This document shows positions 1 to 7,331 of a DNA stretch of 8,375 nt, piece after piece (position 1 is the stretch's first letter; each line of letters begins with the position of its first letter). Position numbers and translations under genes: made by a program. Source of the stretch: REEB509 sp044370335 (lineage in GTDB: Bacteria; Pseudomonadota; Alphaproteobacteria; Caulobacterales; Aquidulcibacteraceae); NCBI GenBank assembly GCA_044370335.1, contig JBILVS010000120.1, positions 1-8,375 on the forward strand, in the 5' to 3' direction. The notes beneath the pieces were generated by a model. The model was not told the origin of the DNA and did no database searches. It saw only the letters and a list, made by a program, of their open reading frames with translations.

Positions 1-658
1 GTCGGCTCGCCGGGGGCTTGGCATGTTTCACAATCGTGAAGGCCTGCTTCAGTTCAGCAAGCAACTCGGCATCCAGGCCACCCTGGAACGCCTTGGTCAC
101 AAAGGCGCCACCAGGGGCAAGGACATTCATGGCGAAATGCGCGGCGGCTTCCGCCAGCGCGCCTGTCTTGATCTGGTCGGTGCGGACGTGGCCCGTCGTG
201 TTCGCCGCCATGTCGGAGAGAACCAAATCCGGCGCCCCGCCAAGGGCGGCCACCAGCATCGCCGGGGCGTCCTCATCGAGAAAGTCCTTCTCCAACAAGA
301 TCACGCCCGGGATCGGATCGACGGGTAAGAGGTCGATCCCAACCACCGCGGCTGCGCCCTTCTTGATGACCACCTGCGCCCAGCCGCCGGGCGCCACGCC
401 CAGATCGACGACCTTCTGGCCCTTTTTCAAAAGTCCAAACTTCTCATCCAATTCCAAGAGCTTGAATGCCGCACGCGCACGCCAGCCTTCGGCCTTGGCC
501 CGGCGCACATAGGGGTCATTGAGCTGACGCTCGATCCACTTCTTGGAGCTTTCGGTTTTGGCCTTCCTGGCGCGCTCGGTCTTGCCTTCACCGCGTCCTG
601 AGGATTTCACCTCTTCCCGCGGCCCCGTCCAGCGGCGTTTTTCCGGATGCTCGCTCAC
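1..658 (-). CDS. rlmE: RlmE (RrmJ/FtsJ) 23S rRNA 2'-O-ribose methyltransferase, C-terminus cut by window edge
   Basis: Methylates the 2'-OH of U2552 in the 23S rRNA A-loop on the 50S subunit, using S-adenosylmethionine. From the GTG at 656-658 the minus strand stays open for 219 codons to the window edge. Residues 1-37 form a basic, low-complexity extension. The FtsJ fold follows: a KWIERQLNDPY segment at 40-50, the SAM-binding motif VVDLGVAPGGW at 83-93, SDMAAN at 148-153 and TKAFQGG at 188-194. K66, D149 and K189 match three members of the family's K-D-K-E catalytic set; the last Glu lies beyond the edge, with probably 15-25 residues missing. The GTG overlaps the stop of the upstream phosphatase gene as GTGA, which suggests translational coupling. 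No ATG gives a full domain, so GTG is the natural start. Identity is certain; the exact start is slightly less so. Confidence 0.95.
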   Translation of the reverse strand, partial: MSEHPEKRRWTGPREEVKSSGRGEGKTERARKAKTESSKKWIERQLNDPYVRRAKAEGWRARAAFKLLELDEKFGLLKKGQKVVDLGVAPGGWAQVVIKKGAAAVVGIDLLPVDPIPGVILLEKDFLDEDAPAMLVAALGGAPDLVLSDMAANTTGHVRTDQIKTGALAEAAAHFAMNVLAPGGAFVTKAFQGGLDAELLAELKQAFTIVKHAKPPASR

Positions 659-1674
659 GCTGCGCCTGCGCGCTCGCGGTAGGCTCGGGCCATCCGCCAC
701 AATAACCCTTCCCGCAAGCCTCGATCAGCCACTCGGATAAGCTGCGACGGATAAAGCCGCGTCACGGCTTCCAAAATGGCGCTGCCGGGCACCACGAGAT
801 CGGCCCGGTCCCGGCCGATGCAGGGGTTGGCCGCGCGCTGCGCCGGCGTCATCGCCTTAAGGCGATCGATCGCAGCGAAACAGTCGTCCGCGTCAAGCCA
901 AAGCCCATCGACGTCCATGCGTCGATAGCGCTGCAAGCCGAGATGCACCCCCGCCAAGCTCGTCACCGCCCCGGAGGTGCCGATCACCTGCCCCGCCCCA
1001 CGCGCGAAGACAGCCTCCAGCGCCTTAGGCAGGCCTGCGCTTTCAAAGCTTTGCAGAACGTCATCGACCATTTCGTCATACCAGGCGGGGTCGGGGGAGG
1101 TCGGCTCTGGCCAGCGCTCGGTCAGTCCCACAACCCCAACGGGCGCCGAAGCCCAAGCGAGAAGCTTAGGCTCACTGCCGCAGGCCGTGGCCGGAATATC
1201 GATGAAGGAAATTTCCGTCGAGCCGCCGCCGATATCGACAACGAGCGCGCATTCGGCGTTCGCATCGACGAGCTCTGCGCACCCCAAGGCCGCCAGCCGC
1301 GCCTCCTCTTCCGCCGAAATCACGGTGAGCGCGAGGCCCGTTTCCCGCTTCACCAGGTCGAGAAAGTCCGCCCCGTTGGACGCGAACCGGCAGGCCTGAG
1401 TGGCGACGCAGGCCAATTCGGTGACTCCGTGTTCGGCGATGCGAGCCGCACACTCCTTCAGGGCGTCCAGCGCCCGCGTCATGGCCGCCGTGGCGAGCCG
1501 ACCCGTGCCGGCCAGCCCTTCGCCCAGCCGCACGATGCGCGAATAGCCTCCCAGCACGCGATATCCCGCTCGGGAAGGCGCGGCGAGCAGCAGCCGGCAG
1601 TTGTTCGTGCCCAAGTCAAGGGCGGCGAACCTGGCGGCGTCCTTATGGCCGCTGGAGGCGGGTCGGTGGTTCAT
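655..1674 (-). CDS. ppx: Ppx/GppA family phosphatase (exopolyphosphatase / guanosine pentaphosphatase)
   Basis: Member of the ASKHA-fold Ppx/GppA family, which hydrolyses terminal phosphate from polyphosphate or converts pppGpp to ppGpp in the cytoplasm. Visible motifs are the phosphate-1 loop DLGTNNCRLL at 20-29, ATQACR at 91-96, an SAEEEA stretch at 120-125 carrying the expected catalytic Glu (SGxEEA in relatives), the second phosphate loop VVDIGGGSTEI at 145-155, GTSGAVTSLAG at 232-242 and DRGLREGLL at 318-326. At 339 residues it is the short two-domain form and lacks the extra C-terminal HD-like domains of the roughly 500-residue E. coli enzymes. Sequence alone does not decide between polyphosphate and pppGpp as substrate. 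The start is the first ATG, with only a weak Shine-Dalgarno. Its stop overlaps the rlmE start by four bases, so the two form one operon, a pairing common in alphaproteobacteria. Confidence 0.93.
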   Translation of the reverse strand: MNHRPASSGHKDAARFAALDLGTNNCRLLLAAPSRAGYRVLGGYSRIVRLGEGLAGTGRLATAAMTRALDALKECAARIAEHGVTELACVATQACRFASNGADFLDLVKRETGLALTVISAEEEARLAALGCAELVDANAECALVVDIGGGSTEISFIDIPATACGSEPKLLAWASAPVGVVGLTERWPEPTSPDPAWYDEMVDDVLQSFESAGLPKALEAVFARGAGQVIGTSGAVTSLAGVHLGLQRYRRMDVDGLWLDADDCFAAIDRLKAMTPAQRAANPCIGRDRADLVVPGSAILEAVTRLYPSQLIRVADRGLREGLLWRMARAYRERAGAA

Positions 1675-1725
1675 CGGATGCTGAAGATCGGTCCGTTAGC
1701 GCCAAAAATCCAGGCGCCTCGGCAC

Positions 1726-1735
1726 CCTACGTAGG
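1726..1735. repeat. Perfect palindrome CCTACGTAGG
   Basis: A ten-base perfect dyad centred about 105 bases upstream of the hspQ start and 56 bases upstream of the ppx start. The symmetry does not extend to the next flanking base. It could be an operator half-pair for a dimeric regulator, but it may also be chance. Confidence 0.35.
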
Positions 1736-1756
1736 CGCGCTGCGCCGCACAATGAA

Positions 1757-1773
1757 GCCCGCGTCTTGCGGGC
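1757..1773. other. GC-rich stem-loop in hspQ leader
   Basis: GCCCGC at 1757-1762 and GCGGGC at 1768-1773 pair perfectly around a GTCTT loop. No run of T follows on the plus strand, so it does not look like a plus-strand intrinsic terminator. On the minus strand the stem is followed by TTCATT, a poor U-tract, and no minus-strand gene ends just upstream. It may be part of the hspQ 5' untranslated region. Confidence 0.35.
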
Positions 1774-1823
1774 GCCGTCACCGGGACCTACCTGTTTGTC
1801 CACAGCGCCGTTTGCCCAAGCCA

Positions 1824-1830
1824 AAGGAGG
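1824..1830 (+). promoter_or_regulatory. Strong Shine-Dalgarno of hspQ
   Basis: AAGGAGG lies five bases before the ATG at 1836. It fixes the hspQ start there rather than at the in-frame upstream ATG at 1752, which would add 28 residues unlike the family. Confidence 0.85.
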
Positions 1831-1835
1831 GAGCA

Positions 1836-2159
1836 ATGCGCGAAGCGAGGTTCTCGATTGGGCAAGTGGTGAAACACCGCTTGTTCCCTTTCCGCGGCGT
1901 GGTTTTCGACGTCGATGAGACGTTTTCCAACACCGAAGAGTGGTACGAGGCAATTCCGGCCGCGATCCGGCCCAAACGGGACCAGCCATTCTATCATCTT
2001 TTGGCGGAAAACGCCGAAAGCACCTATGTGGCCTATGTCTCGGAGCAAAACCTTCTGCCCGACGACAGCGGCGATCCGATCAACCATCCCCAGGTGCCGG
2101 AGTTGTTTGCCGCTATGGAAGGCGACCGCTACAAACTGCGGGATCAGCACCTGAACTGA
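1836..2159 (+). CDS. hspQ: HspQ, hemimethylated-DNA-binding heat-shock protein (YccV-like)
   Basis: A 107-residue cytoplasmic protein of the HspQ/YccV family. In E. coli the family member binds hemimethylated DNA, affects dnaA expression and acts as a specificity factor for Lon protease. The whole family domain is present: FSIGQVVKHRLFPFRGVVFDVD at residues 6-27 is the signature N-terminal strand pair, QPFYHLLAENA at 50-60 and YVAYVSEQNL at 64-73 are the conserved core, and the tail resembles that of relatives. Length is close to the 105 residues of E. coli HspQ. The start is set by the AAGGAGG five bases upstream. It stands alone on the plus strand, divergent from ppx and convergent with astB. 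No sigma-32 promoter is obvious, so heat-shock control is assumed from the family only. Confidence 0.93.
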   Translation: MREARFSIGQVVKHRLFPFRGVVFDVDETFSNTEEWYEAIPAAIRPKRDQPFYHLLAENAESTYVAYVSEQNLLPDDSGDPINHPQVPELFAAMEGDRYKLRDQHLN

Positions 2160-2162
2160 ACC

Positions 2163-3506
2163 TCACCGTTGGAAGCTGTAGAAGTTCTGGCCCAGGGGTA
2201 AGATTTGGGTCAGGGCGTCTAACGCCGTTCGCACTTCATTGATAAGGGCCGGATCGGCGAAATCGGCGGGCGCAATTTCAGCCCGGTAGTGTTTGGCGAC
2301 CCAGGCCTCAAGCGCGCGTCCCAATGCCTCGGTCCATAAGAAGCCCTGGCGCATCGCGGCCTGCTCTTCGTGGGTAGCTTCTACTCGCAGACGCAGGCAA
2401 CCGGGGCCGCCGCCGTTGCGCATGCTCTCCCGCACATCGACGACCTCAACCCCGCCGATCGGGCCTCCCTCGCCGATCATGGCCTGAAGCGCGGACCAAA
2501 CGGCCGGCGTCTCCTTCGCTTCGGCCGGCGCGATAAGGGTTTTGCGGTTTGCGCCCGGCAGTGTCACAAGTTGACTGTTGAACAGGTAACTCGTGATTAC
2601 GTCCGAAAGGCCCACCGCAGCCATGGGCACGACCGCCCAGCGGGGCTCAAACAGGCCATCGGCCGCCCGCGCCAGAGCCCCCTTGGCGCCGGCGAGATCC
2701 GCAAAAGCCTGCTCGTGGCAGAACACGGTGTCGCCATGGGCGACGGCCACCACGTCGTTGTGGAAGGCGCCGGAGTCGATCGCTTCCAGCGCCTGCAGCC
2801 AAAAGAAGGTCGCGCCGTCTCTCAAGCCATGCCGACGCGCGATAGCCTCGCAGGCTTCCAGCGTTTGTCGCGCGGGGAAGCGGCCCCCTTGGCTCTCAAA
2901 CCCGCCCCGGCCGTAAATGAAAATCTCAACCCCCGGCGTGCCGGGCGCTGCGCTGAGGCGCATGTGGTTTGCAGCGCCCTCGTCGGCGAACACCGCATGA
3001 GAGGGCAGCGCGGGATGAACGGCGAAGCGGGCCTTATCGGGAAACATGCGCTCCAATAGGCGTTGCGTGTGATGCTGTTCCTGCGCCCGGTGCGCCATGG
3101 TCACGAGATTCGCCACACTGAGATGCAGCCGGCCATCGGCGGTGTCCGCGCTTGGCGAGACGGTGGCCGCATTCGCCGCCCACATCGATGAGGCGGCCAA
3201 GGCGTTGCGCGCCAGGCGTGGATCGGCTCGGACGGCCGCTTCCCAGACCTGCGCGTCCGTGCCTGCAAAGCCCAGGCTCCGCAGCCAGCGCAGGTTCGGC
3301 CGCTCCATTGGCGCGAACATCCCCTGCTTGAGGCCAAGCCCCACAAGCCGGCGCATCTTCGCCAAGCCCTGCAAAGCCGCCTCGCGCGGTTTCGCCACCG
3401 CGTCCTTGTTTCGGGCGGAAGCGAGATTGCCCTCCGAAAGGCCGGCGTAATTGTGTGTCGGCCCAACAAGGCCGTCGAAATTGATCTCGTCCGCGGCGAT
3501 GGTCAC
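2163..3506 (-). CDS. astB: AstB, N-succinylarginine dihydrolase
   Basis: Second step of the AST pathway: removes two ammonia and CO2 from N2-succinylarginine to give N2-succinylornithine in the cytoplasm. The 447 residues equal the E. coli AstB length, and the sequence is recognisable throughout: INFDGLVGPTHNYAGLSEGN at 8-27, ARNALAASSMWAANAATVSP at 99-118, FADEGAANHMRL at 173-184, GAFHNDVVAVAH at 246-257 and NGGGPGCLRLRV at 364-375. The amidinotransferase-type triad corresponds to E176, H249 and C370 (E174, H248 and C365 in E. coli, from memory). The start is GTG, overlapping the astD stop as GTGA, with a GGGGA element about seven bases upstream. It is the last gene of the operon and ends three bases from the hspQ stop. 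Identity is essentially certain. Confidence 0.97.
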   Translation of the reverse strand: MTIAADEINFDGLVGPTHNYAGLSEGNLASARNKDAVAKPREAALQGLAKMRRLVGLGLKQGMFAPMERPNLRWLRSLGFAGTDAQVWEAAVRADPRLARNALAASSMWAANAATVSPSADTADGRLHLSVANLVTMAHRAQEQHHTQRLLERMFPDKARFAVHPALPSHAVFADEGAANHMRLSAAPGTPGVEIFIYGRGGFESQGGRFPARQTLEACEAIARRHGLRDGATFFWLQALEAIDSGAFHNDVVAVAHGDTVFCHEQAFADLAGAKGALARAADGLFEPRWAVVPMAAVGLSDVITSYLFNSQLVTLPGANRKTLIAPAEAKETPAVWSALQAMIGEGGPIGGVEVVDVRESMRNGGGPGCLRLRVEATHEEQAAMRQGFLWTEALGRALEAWVAKHYRAEIAPADFADPALINEVRTALDALTQILPLGQNFYSFQR

Positions 3507-4945
3507 GCGGGCATCCCCGGGGCAGGCAAGGCCTCAGCCTTGGGCGCGATCTGTTGGGCCACAGGATAAGCGCAGTAGTCAGCCGCATAGGCCGCGGAAG
3601 GGCGCAGATTGCCCGACGCGCCCGGCCCGCCGAAGGGCAGCGCGCCGGAAGCGCCGGTAGTGGGCCTGTTCCAGTTCAGCACCCCGGCGCGAAGTCGGCC
3701 GCGCGCCGCCTCCCACACCGAGGCCTCATCGCAGACAACACCGGCGGCCAGGCCGAATCGGGTGGCGTTGGCCAACTGAATAGCGGCCTCGAGGTCGGTC
3801 ACGCGATAGACCTGCAGCAAGGGGCCGAAGGCCTCGTCGTCCGGGGCGCGACCCGCGGTCATGTCGATGAGCCCTGGCGTCAGGAAAGCGCCGGATTGCG
3901 TCATTGGGACCAGGGCCTGTCCGCCCGCCGCGAGAAGCTCAGCCTGAAACGTCATGAGCCGCTCCGCCGCCTTGACCGAAACGACGGGCCCGAGGAAGGG
4001 ATCGGCGTCCGCCGGACCCACTTTAAGCTCGCCCATCAGCTTCTTAAGCGCGGCGATCACCGCGTCGCCGAAATCGCCTTGGGGCAGGATGAGCCGTCTG
4101 GCGCAAGTGCAGCGTTGGCCGCTCGTGATGAAGGCGGAATGGGCGATGAGGTTCGCTGCCGCCGTCGGATCCGCCGGCGGCCACACGATAAGCGGCGCAT
4201 TGCCGCCCATCTCGAGCGCGAGCAGCACCGCTGGACGCCCTGCAAAGTGCCTGTGAATGGCGGCGCCGGCGTCTGCGGAGCCGGTAAACAACACGCCCGC
4301 AACGCCTTCAGCCTGAACCAGGGCGCGGCCGACCTCGCCATCGCCCTGCACCAGATTGAACACGCCTTTGGGCAAGCCCGCTTTCTCCCATAGGGCCGCC
4401 ATCATGGCGCCGACGCCCGGCGCGAATTCGCTTGGCTTGAACACGACCGTGTTCCCTGCCAACAGCGCCGGCATGATGTGGCCGTTGGGCAGGTGCGCAG
4501 GAAAGTTGAAGGGCCCCAGCACCGCCAAAACGCCATGAGGCCGATGGCCGAGACGGGTTTCGCCAAACGGGGTGGCGGACGCCTTCTCCCCCGCCCTTTC
4601 CTGCTGCGCAGCAATGGAGAGTGCGGCCTTTCCGACGACGCTCTGCACCTCTCCCTGGGCGTCCCACATCGCCTTGCCCATCTCCAACGCGATGCGCCGG
4701 GCGAGGGGTACTGGGTCCGCCTTCACGGCGGCGGCGAAGGCCTCCACTATGGCGATGCGCTCGGACAAAGCCGTCGCGGCCCAACCGGGGAAAGCCGCCT
4801 GCGCGGCCGTCACTGCATCTTTGATGTCCTCCGCGGTCGCCCCAGAGCCCTGCCACACAAGGGCGCCGGTCGCGGGATCGTCCACAATGAAAGCCTCGCC
4901 GCGGCCCGGACGCCAGACCCCGTTGATGAACAGCTCAGTCTGCAT
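3503..4945 (-). CDS. astD: AstD, N-succinylglutamate 5-semialdehyde dehydrogenase
   Basis: NAD-dependent aldehyde dehydrogenase of 480 residues that oxidises N-succinylglutamate semialdehyde to N-succinylglutamate, the fourth AST step. It begins with the AstD-type LFINGVWRPGRGE at 5-17. The ALDH landmarks are in order: GPFNFPAHLPNGH at 144-156 with the oxyanion-hole Asn at 147, VVFKPSE at 167-173, the cofactor-binding FTGSADAG at 220-227, LEMGGNAPLIV at 244-254 with general base E245, and SGQRCTCARRL at 275-285 with nucleophile C279. FGGPGASGNLRPSAAYAADYCAYPV at the C-terminus, shown by FGGPGASGN at 438-446, is typical of AstD. The start overlaps the astA stop by 11 bases and the stop overlaps the astB start by four. 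The family also contains close relatives acting on other semialdehydes, but the operon context fixes the assignment. Confidence 0.96.
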   Translation of the reverse strand: MQTELFINGVWRPGRGEAFIVDDPATGALVWQGSGATAEDIKDAVTAAQAAFPGWAATALSERIAIVEAFAAAVKADPVPLARRIALEMGKAMWDAQGEVQSVVGKAALSIAAQQERAGEKASATPFGETRLGHRPHGVLAVLGPFNFPAHLPNGHIMPALLAGNTVVFKPSEFAPGVGAMMAALWEKAGLPKGVFNLVQGDGEVGRALVQAEGVAGVLFTGSADAGAAIHRHFAGRPAVLLALEMGGNAPLIVWPPADPTAAANLIAHSAFITSGQRCTCARRLILPQGDFGDAVIAALKKLMGELKVGPADADPFLGPVVSVKAAERLMTFQAELLAAGGQALVPMTQSGAFLTPGLIDMTAGRAPDDEAFGPLLQVYRVTDLEAAIQLANATRFGLAAGVVCDEASVWEAARGRLRAGVLNWNRPTTGASGALPFGGPGASGNLRPSAAYAADYCAYPVAQQIAPKAEALPAPGMPA

Positions 4946-5975
4946 CCACCACCCACACCCGCGCGATGTCCCCCGCTTTCAAGCCCAACGCTTGAAGCGT
5001 CGCAGGGGTCGCGCCTAAAGCGTCTTGGCCCAGCAGCCTCACACGCACAGGCGCACAGGCGAAATCCCGCAAAGCCGCCCGCGCCAAGAGCGCGCGGCGC
5101 CCCTCCTCCACAGGGCCGGGCTCCACCCTTACGAGACGCGATTCCCGGTTGGTGCGGATCTGATCGCGCGGGGCGCTGAGGAGTGGGCCGCCGTCAAAGA
5201 TGTCGATCACGTGATCGAAGCGGAAGCCTTCCCACTCCAAAAGCCGCTTTGCGCCTTGGCCCTGCACGTGGCACTGCCCGATGACCGCCTGCGCCTCAGG
5301 GGGCAACAGATCGACATAGATCGGCGATCGGGGCATGAGGTCGAGGATAAACTGGTTGTCGGTCGTCGCCGAGATTGCGTCCGCTTCGGAAAAATCCATC
5401 CGGAAGAAATGCCGACCCAAGGCCTCCCAGAACGGCGAACGACCGGCCTCATCCACGACGCCGCGAAGCTCGGACACCACCTCTTCGTGGAAGCGGTGCG
5501 GGGCCGCGGCGATCAACAGATACCGCGACTGCGCCAGCGCCCGCCCCGCGCCGCCGGCGCGATGATCGGGATGGACGAACAGCGAACCCACTTCGGAGGC
5601 GCCATGGTACTCGTTCACCAGCACCAACAGATCCATGTCGAAGCGCCGCTTGGCCGCCAGACTCGCCTGCGCCACCGTCACCACGCGGAAGTTGAAGAAG
5701 GGCGGCATCATACCGACCTTGGCTTTGACTGCCGCGGTGCCGACGATTGTCCCCGTGGGCGCGTGCTCCATCATCAGCACATAGCGTTCCGGGCCAGGCC
5801 CTTCGAGGTCGGCAGCATAGGCCGCAGCGCTGTCGGCAAGGCGATTTCCCAACGCGGCCTCGTTCGCCATGAGGCTTGTAAACCCCGCCCCGGCCATATC
5901 CCGCAGCCGCAACAAGGCCGGGAGATCGTCAGCCCGGGCGGCCCGGATTACATAGAGCGGATCAGCGGCATTCAT
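4935..5975 (-). CDS. astA: AstA, arginine N-succinyltransferase
   Basis: Transfers succinyl from succinyl-CoA to the alpha-amino group of L-arginine, committing it to the AST route. The 346-residue protein has a GNAT-like N-terminal domain beginning IRAARADDLPALLRL at 10-24. The AstA signatures follow: EVGSLFVHPDHR at 128-139 with GAGRALAQSRYLLIAA at 142-157, PFWEALGRHFFRMDF at 181-195, and a C-terminal beta-rich portion with HVIDIFDGGP at 255-264. Length matches the family (about 340). The ATG overlaps the stop of the upstream M20 gene as ATGA, with GGGAG about eight bases before it. Some organisms carry two AstA-like subunits (AruF and AruG in Pseudomonas). Only one is visible here, so whether it works alone cannot be told from the sequence. 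Confidence 0.96.
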   Translation of the reverse strand: MNAADPLYVIRAARADDLPALLRLRDMAGAGFTSLMANEAALGNRLADSAAAYAADLEGPGPERYVLMMEHAPTGTIVGTAAVKAKVGMMPPFFNFRVVTVAQASLAAKRRFDMDLLVLVNEYHGASEVGSLFVHPDHRAGGAGRALAQSRYLLIAAAPHRFHEEVVSELRGVVDEAGRSPFWEALGRHFFRMDFSEADAISATTDNQFILDLMPRSPIYVDLLPPEAQAVIGQCHVQGQGAKRLLEWEGFRFDHVIDIFDGGPLLSAPRDQIRTNRESRLVRVEPGPVEEGRRALLARAALRDFACAPVRVRLLGQDALGATPATLQALGLKAGDIARVWVVDAD

Positions 5976-7237
5976 CGGCGCAGCTCCCGGACGTCATGCA
6001 GTCCGCTTGCAAAGGCGGCGAGCATCAGGAATGACAACTGCGCCCGCGGGCCAAAGCTCGAGGCGATCGCGAACTCGTCCTCGGAATGAAGCGCCCCGCC
6101 ACAGGGACCAAGTGTGTCGATGTTGGGGCATCCGGCGGCGGCGAGATTGTTGCCCTCACAGACCCCGCCGGAGGCCGCAAACCGAACCGTCTGGCCAAGG
6201 ATTGCGGCAAGACGCTCTGTCCAATCAACCAGTTGCTCCTGCGCCGGCGTCAGGGGCTTGGGCGGACGGGTGAACCCGCCGGTCAGCTCGGCGGCGATCC
6301 CGTCAAGGTCGCTGATCGCGGCGACGATGCGGTCGACCTCCGCCAAGGCCCAAGTCGCCGCCTCATCATCCGGTACGCGCACATTGAAGCGCACCACCGC
6401 GGTGTCCGGCACCACATTGACGGGGCCCCCGCCCTCAATGGCGCCGACATTGACCGTCACCCCTTCGCACCGCCCGTTCAGAGCGCCCAAAGCGGTGGCC
6501 GCCTGGGCCCCGGCAAGGATGGCGCTGCGGCCGTCGTCGAAGGCGCGGCCCACATGGGCGGCGCGCCCCCTCAAGATCAAGGCGAAGATCGCGCTGCCCT
6601 TGCGGGCGCTCACCAGGCCGCCGTCCGGCAGGCCGGGTTCATAGGTCATGCCCACGTGCGAACGGCGGCCGAGATCCGCCAACAAAGGCGCGGAGGCTGG
6701 GGAGCCGATCTCCTCATCGGGACTCAACAGCACCTCAAAACCGATCCGGTCCTTGAACGGCAAGGTCTCGAGCGCGCTGAGCGCCTCTGCCATCACCACA
6801 AGGCCGCCCTTCATATCGGCCACGCCCGGGCCATGGAGCACGCCGTCTGAGCGCAGCACCGGGGTCTGAAACGGATGGGAGGCGGGAAAAACGGTGTCGA
6901 AATGCCCAGTGAGAGCCACCTGCAGCGGCGCCTCGGGACGCACCTTGATGCGCAGCGCTGGCGGGTGGGCGACCGCCTCCACAGCGCCGGCGGCGGTCAC
7001 GCGCTGGGAGGGGCCAATCGGGACCGCCTCAACGGGACCCAAGGCTGCGTACGTTTCGGTCAGGGCCTCCGCCATCCGAGCAAGCCCCGCAGTCTCCCGT
7101 GACCCGGAATTGATCCGAGACCATGCCATGGTCGTGGCCACCATCGCCGGGGCGCGGGCGTCAAGACGCGCGAGGCCCCGGCTCACTGTAGGATCGGCCA
7201 GAAGGTCCTCAAGCGAGGCGTACAAGGGGTTTTGCAT
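5972..7237 (-). CDS. M20-family metallopeptidase resembling carboxypeptidase G2; probable succinylglutamate desuccinylase
   Basis: A 421-residue di-zinc hydrolase of the M20 family (DapE, ArgE and CPG2 relatives), with no signal peptide visible. The metal site is complete: GHFDTVF at 111-117 (H112, with D114 assisting), GVADMKGG at 138-145 (bridging D141), SPDEEIGSP at 172-180 (general base E175, ligand E176), TYEPGLPDGG at 198-207 (ligand E200) and GALHSEDEF at 381-389 (ligand H384). The lid/dimerisation domain shows GRAAHVGRAFDDGRSA at 224-239 and GGPVNVVPDTA at 270-280. These positions nearly coincide with the CPG2 set I recall (H112, D141, E175, E176, E200, H385). CPG2 releases glutamate from N-acyl-glutamates. 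As first gene of the ast operon, in the absence of astE, it most likely hydrolyses N-succinylglutamate. Family membership is firm; the substrate is inferred. The Shine-Dalgarno is weak. Confidence 0.9.
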   Translation of the reverse strand: MQNPLYASLEDLLADPTVSRGLARLDARAPAMVATTMAWSRINSGSRETAGLARMAEALTETYAALGPVEAVPIGPSQRVTAAGAVEAVAHPPALRIKVRPEAPLQVALTGHFDTVFPASHPFQTPVLRSDGVLHGPGVADMKGGLVVMAEALSALETLPFKDRIGFEVLLSPDEEIGSPASAPLLADLGRRSHVGMTYEPGLPDGGLVSARKGSAIFALILRGRAAHVGRAFDDGRSAILAGAQAATALGALNGRCEGVTVNVGAIEGGGPVNVVPDTAVVRFNVRVPDDEAATWALAEVDRIVAAISDLDGIAAELTGGFTRPPKPLTPAQEQLVDWTERLAAILGQTVRFAASGGVCEGNNLAAAGCPNIDTLGPCGGALHSEDEFAIASSFGPRAQLSFLMLAAFASGLHDVRELRR

Positions 7238-7331
7238 GCCCCGGTGTTGCCTGTTCGCAGCGAGGCTGTCAAAGGGCCGTCTCCCCTAGGGCAGAGGCCA
7301 AAGGCGCCCATACCTTCAGTGAGGAGGGCGA
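7238..7331 (-). promoter_or_regulatory. Leader/promoter region of the ast operon
   Basis: These 94 bases lie between the 3' end of the intron remnant and the ATG of the M20 gene. On the minus strand a perfect TTGACA hexamer occurs at 7272-7267, but no good -10 follows at 16-18 bases (the best is CAACAC), and the resulting transcript would be almost leaderless. An imperfect hairpin at 7275-7300 (GGCC, TCT, CCC against GGG, AGA, GGCC around the CCTAGG palindrome) precedes it. The region would be the 3' exon of the intron. No arginine-responsive operator is recognisable. Confidence 0.4.

Larger units (their letters stand above)
1675..1835. promoter_or_regulatory. Divergent intergenic region between ppx and hspQ
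   Basis: These 161 bases separate the minus-strand ppx start from the plus-strand hspQ start, so promoters for both transcripts should lie here. I see no convincing sigma-70 or sigma-32 promoter by eye. Two symmetric elements stand out: a perfect 10-base palindrome at 1726-1735 and a perfect 6-bp stem with a 5-base loop at 1757-1773. Their function is unknown. Confidence 0.5.

Noticed and set aside
18..512. Plus-strand open frame of 164 codons
   Set aside because: It lies antisense to rlmE, whose minus-strand translation carries all the family motifs. The plus frame is low-complexity and matches nothing I recognise.
1752..1835. Upstream in-frame ATG extending hspQ by 28 residues
   Set aside because: The added residues do not resemble the family, the upstream ATG has no Shine-Dalgarno and overlaps the hairpin at 1757-1773, while the ATG at 1836 has AAGGAGG at ideal spacing.
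5025..6089. Plus-strand open frame of 354 codons
   Set aside because: It is antisense to astA and the start of the M20 gene, both unmistakable on the minus strand. Its composition, rich in Arg, His and Gly, is typical of a reverse-strand shadow in GC-rich DNA.
7267..7272. TTGACA (minus strand) as a definite ast promoter
   Set aside because: The hexamer is perfect, but no acceptable -10 sits 16-18 bases downstream, and the start of transcription would almost coincide with the start codon. It is kept only as a weak candidate.
7275..7300. Imperfect hairpin as an intrinsic terminator
   Set aside because: It has mismatches and a bulge, and neither strand shows a T-run after it.
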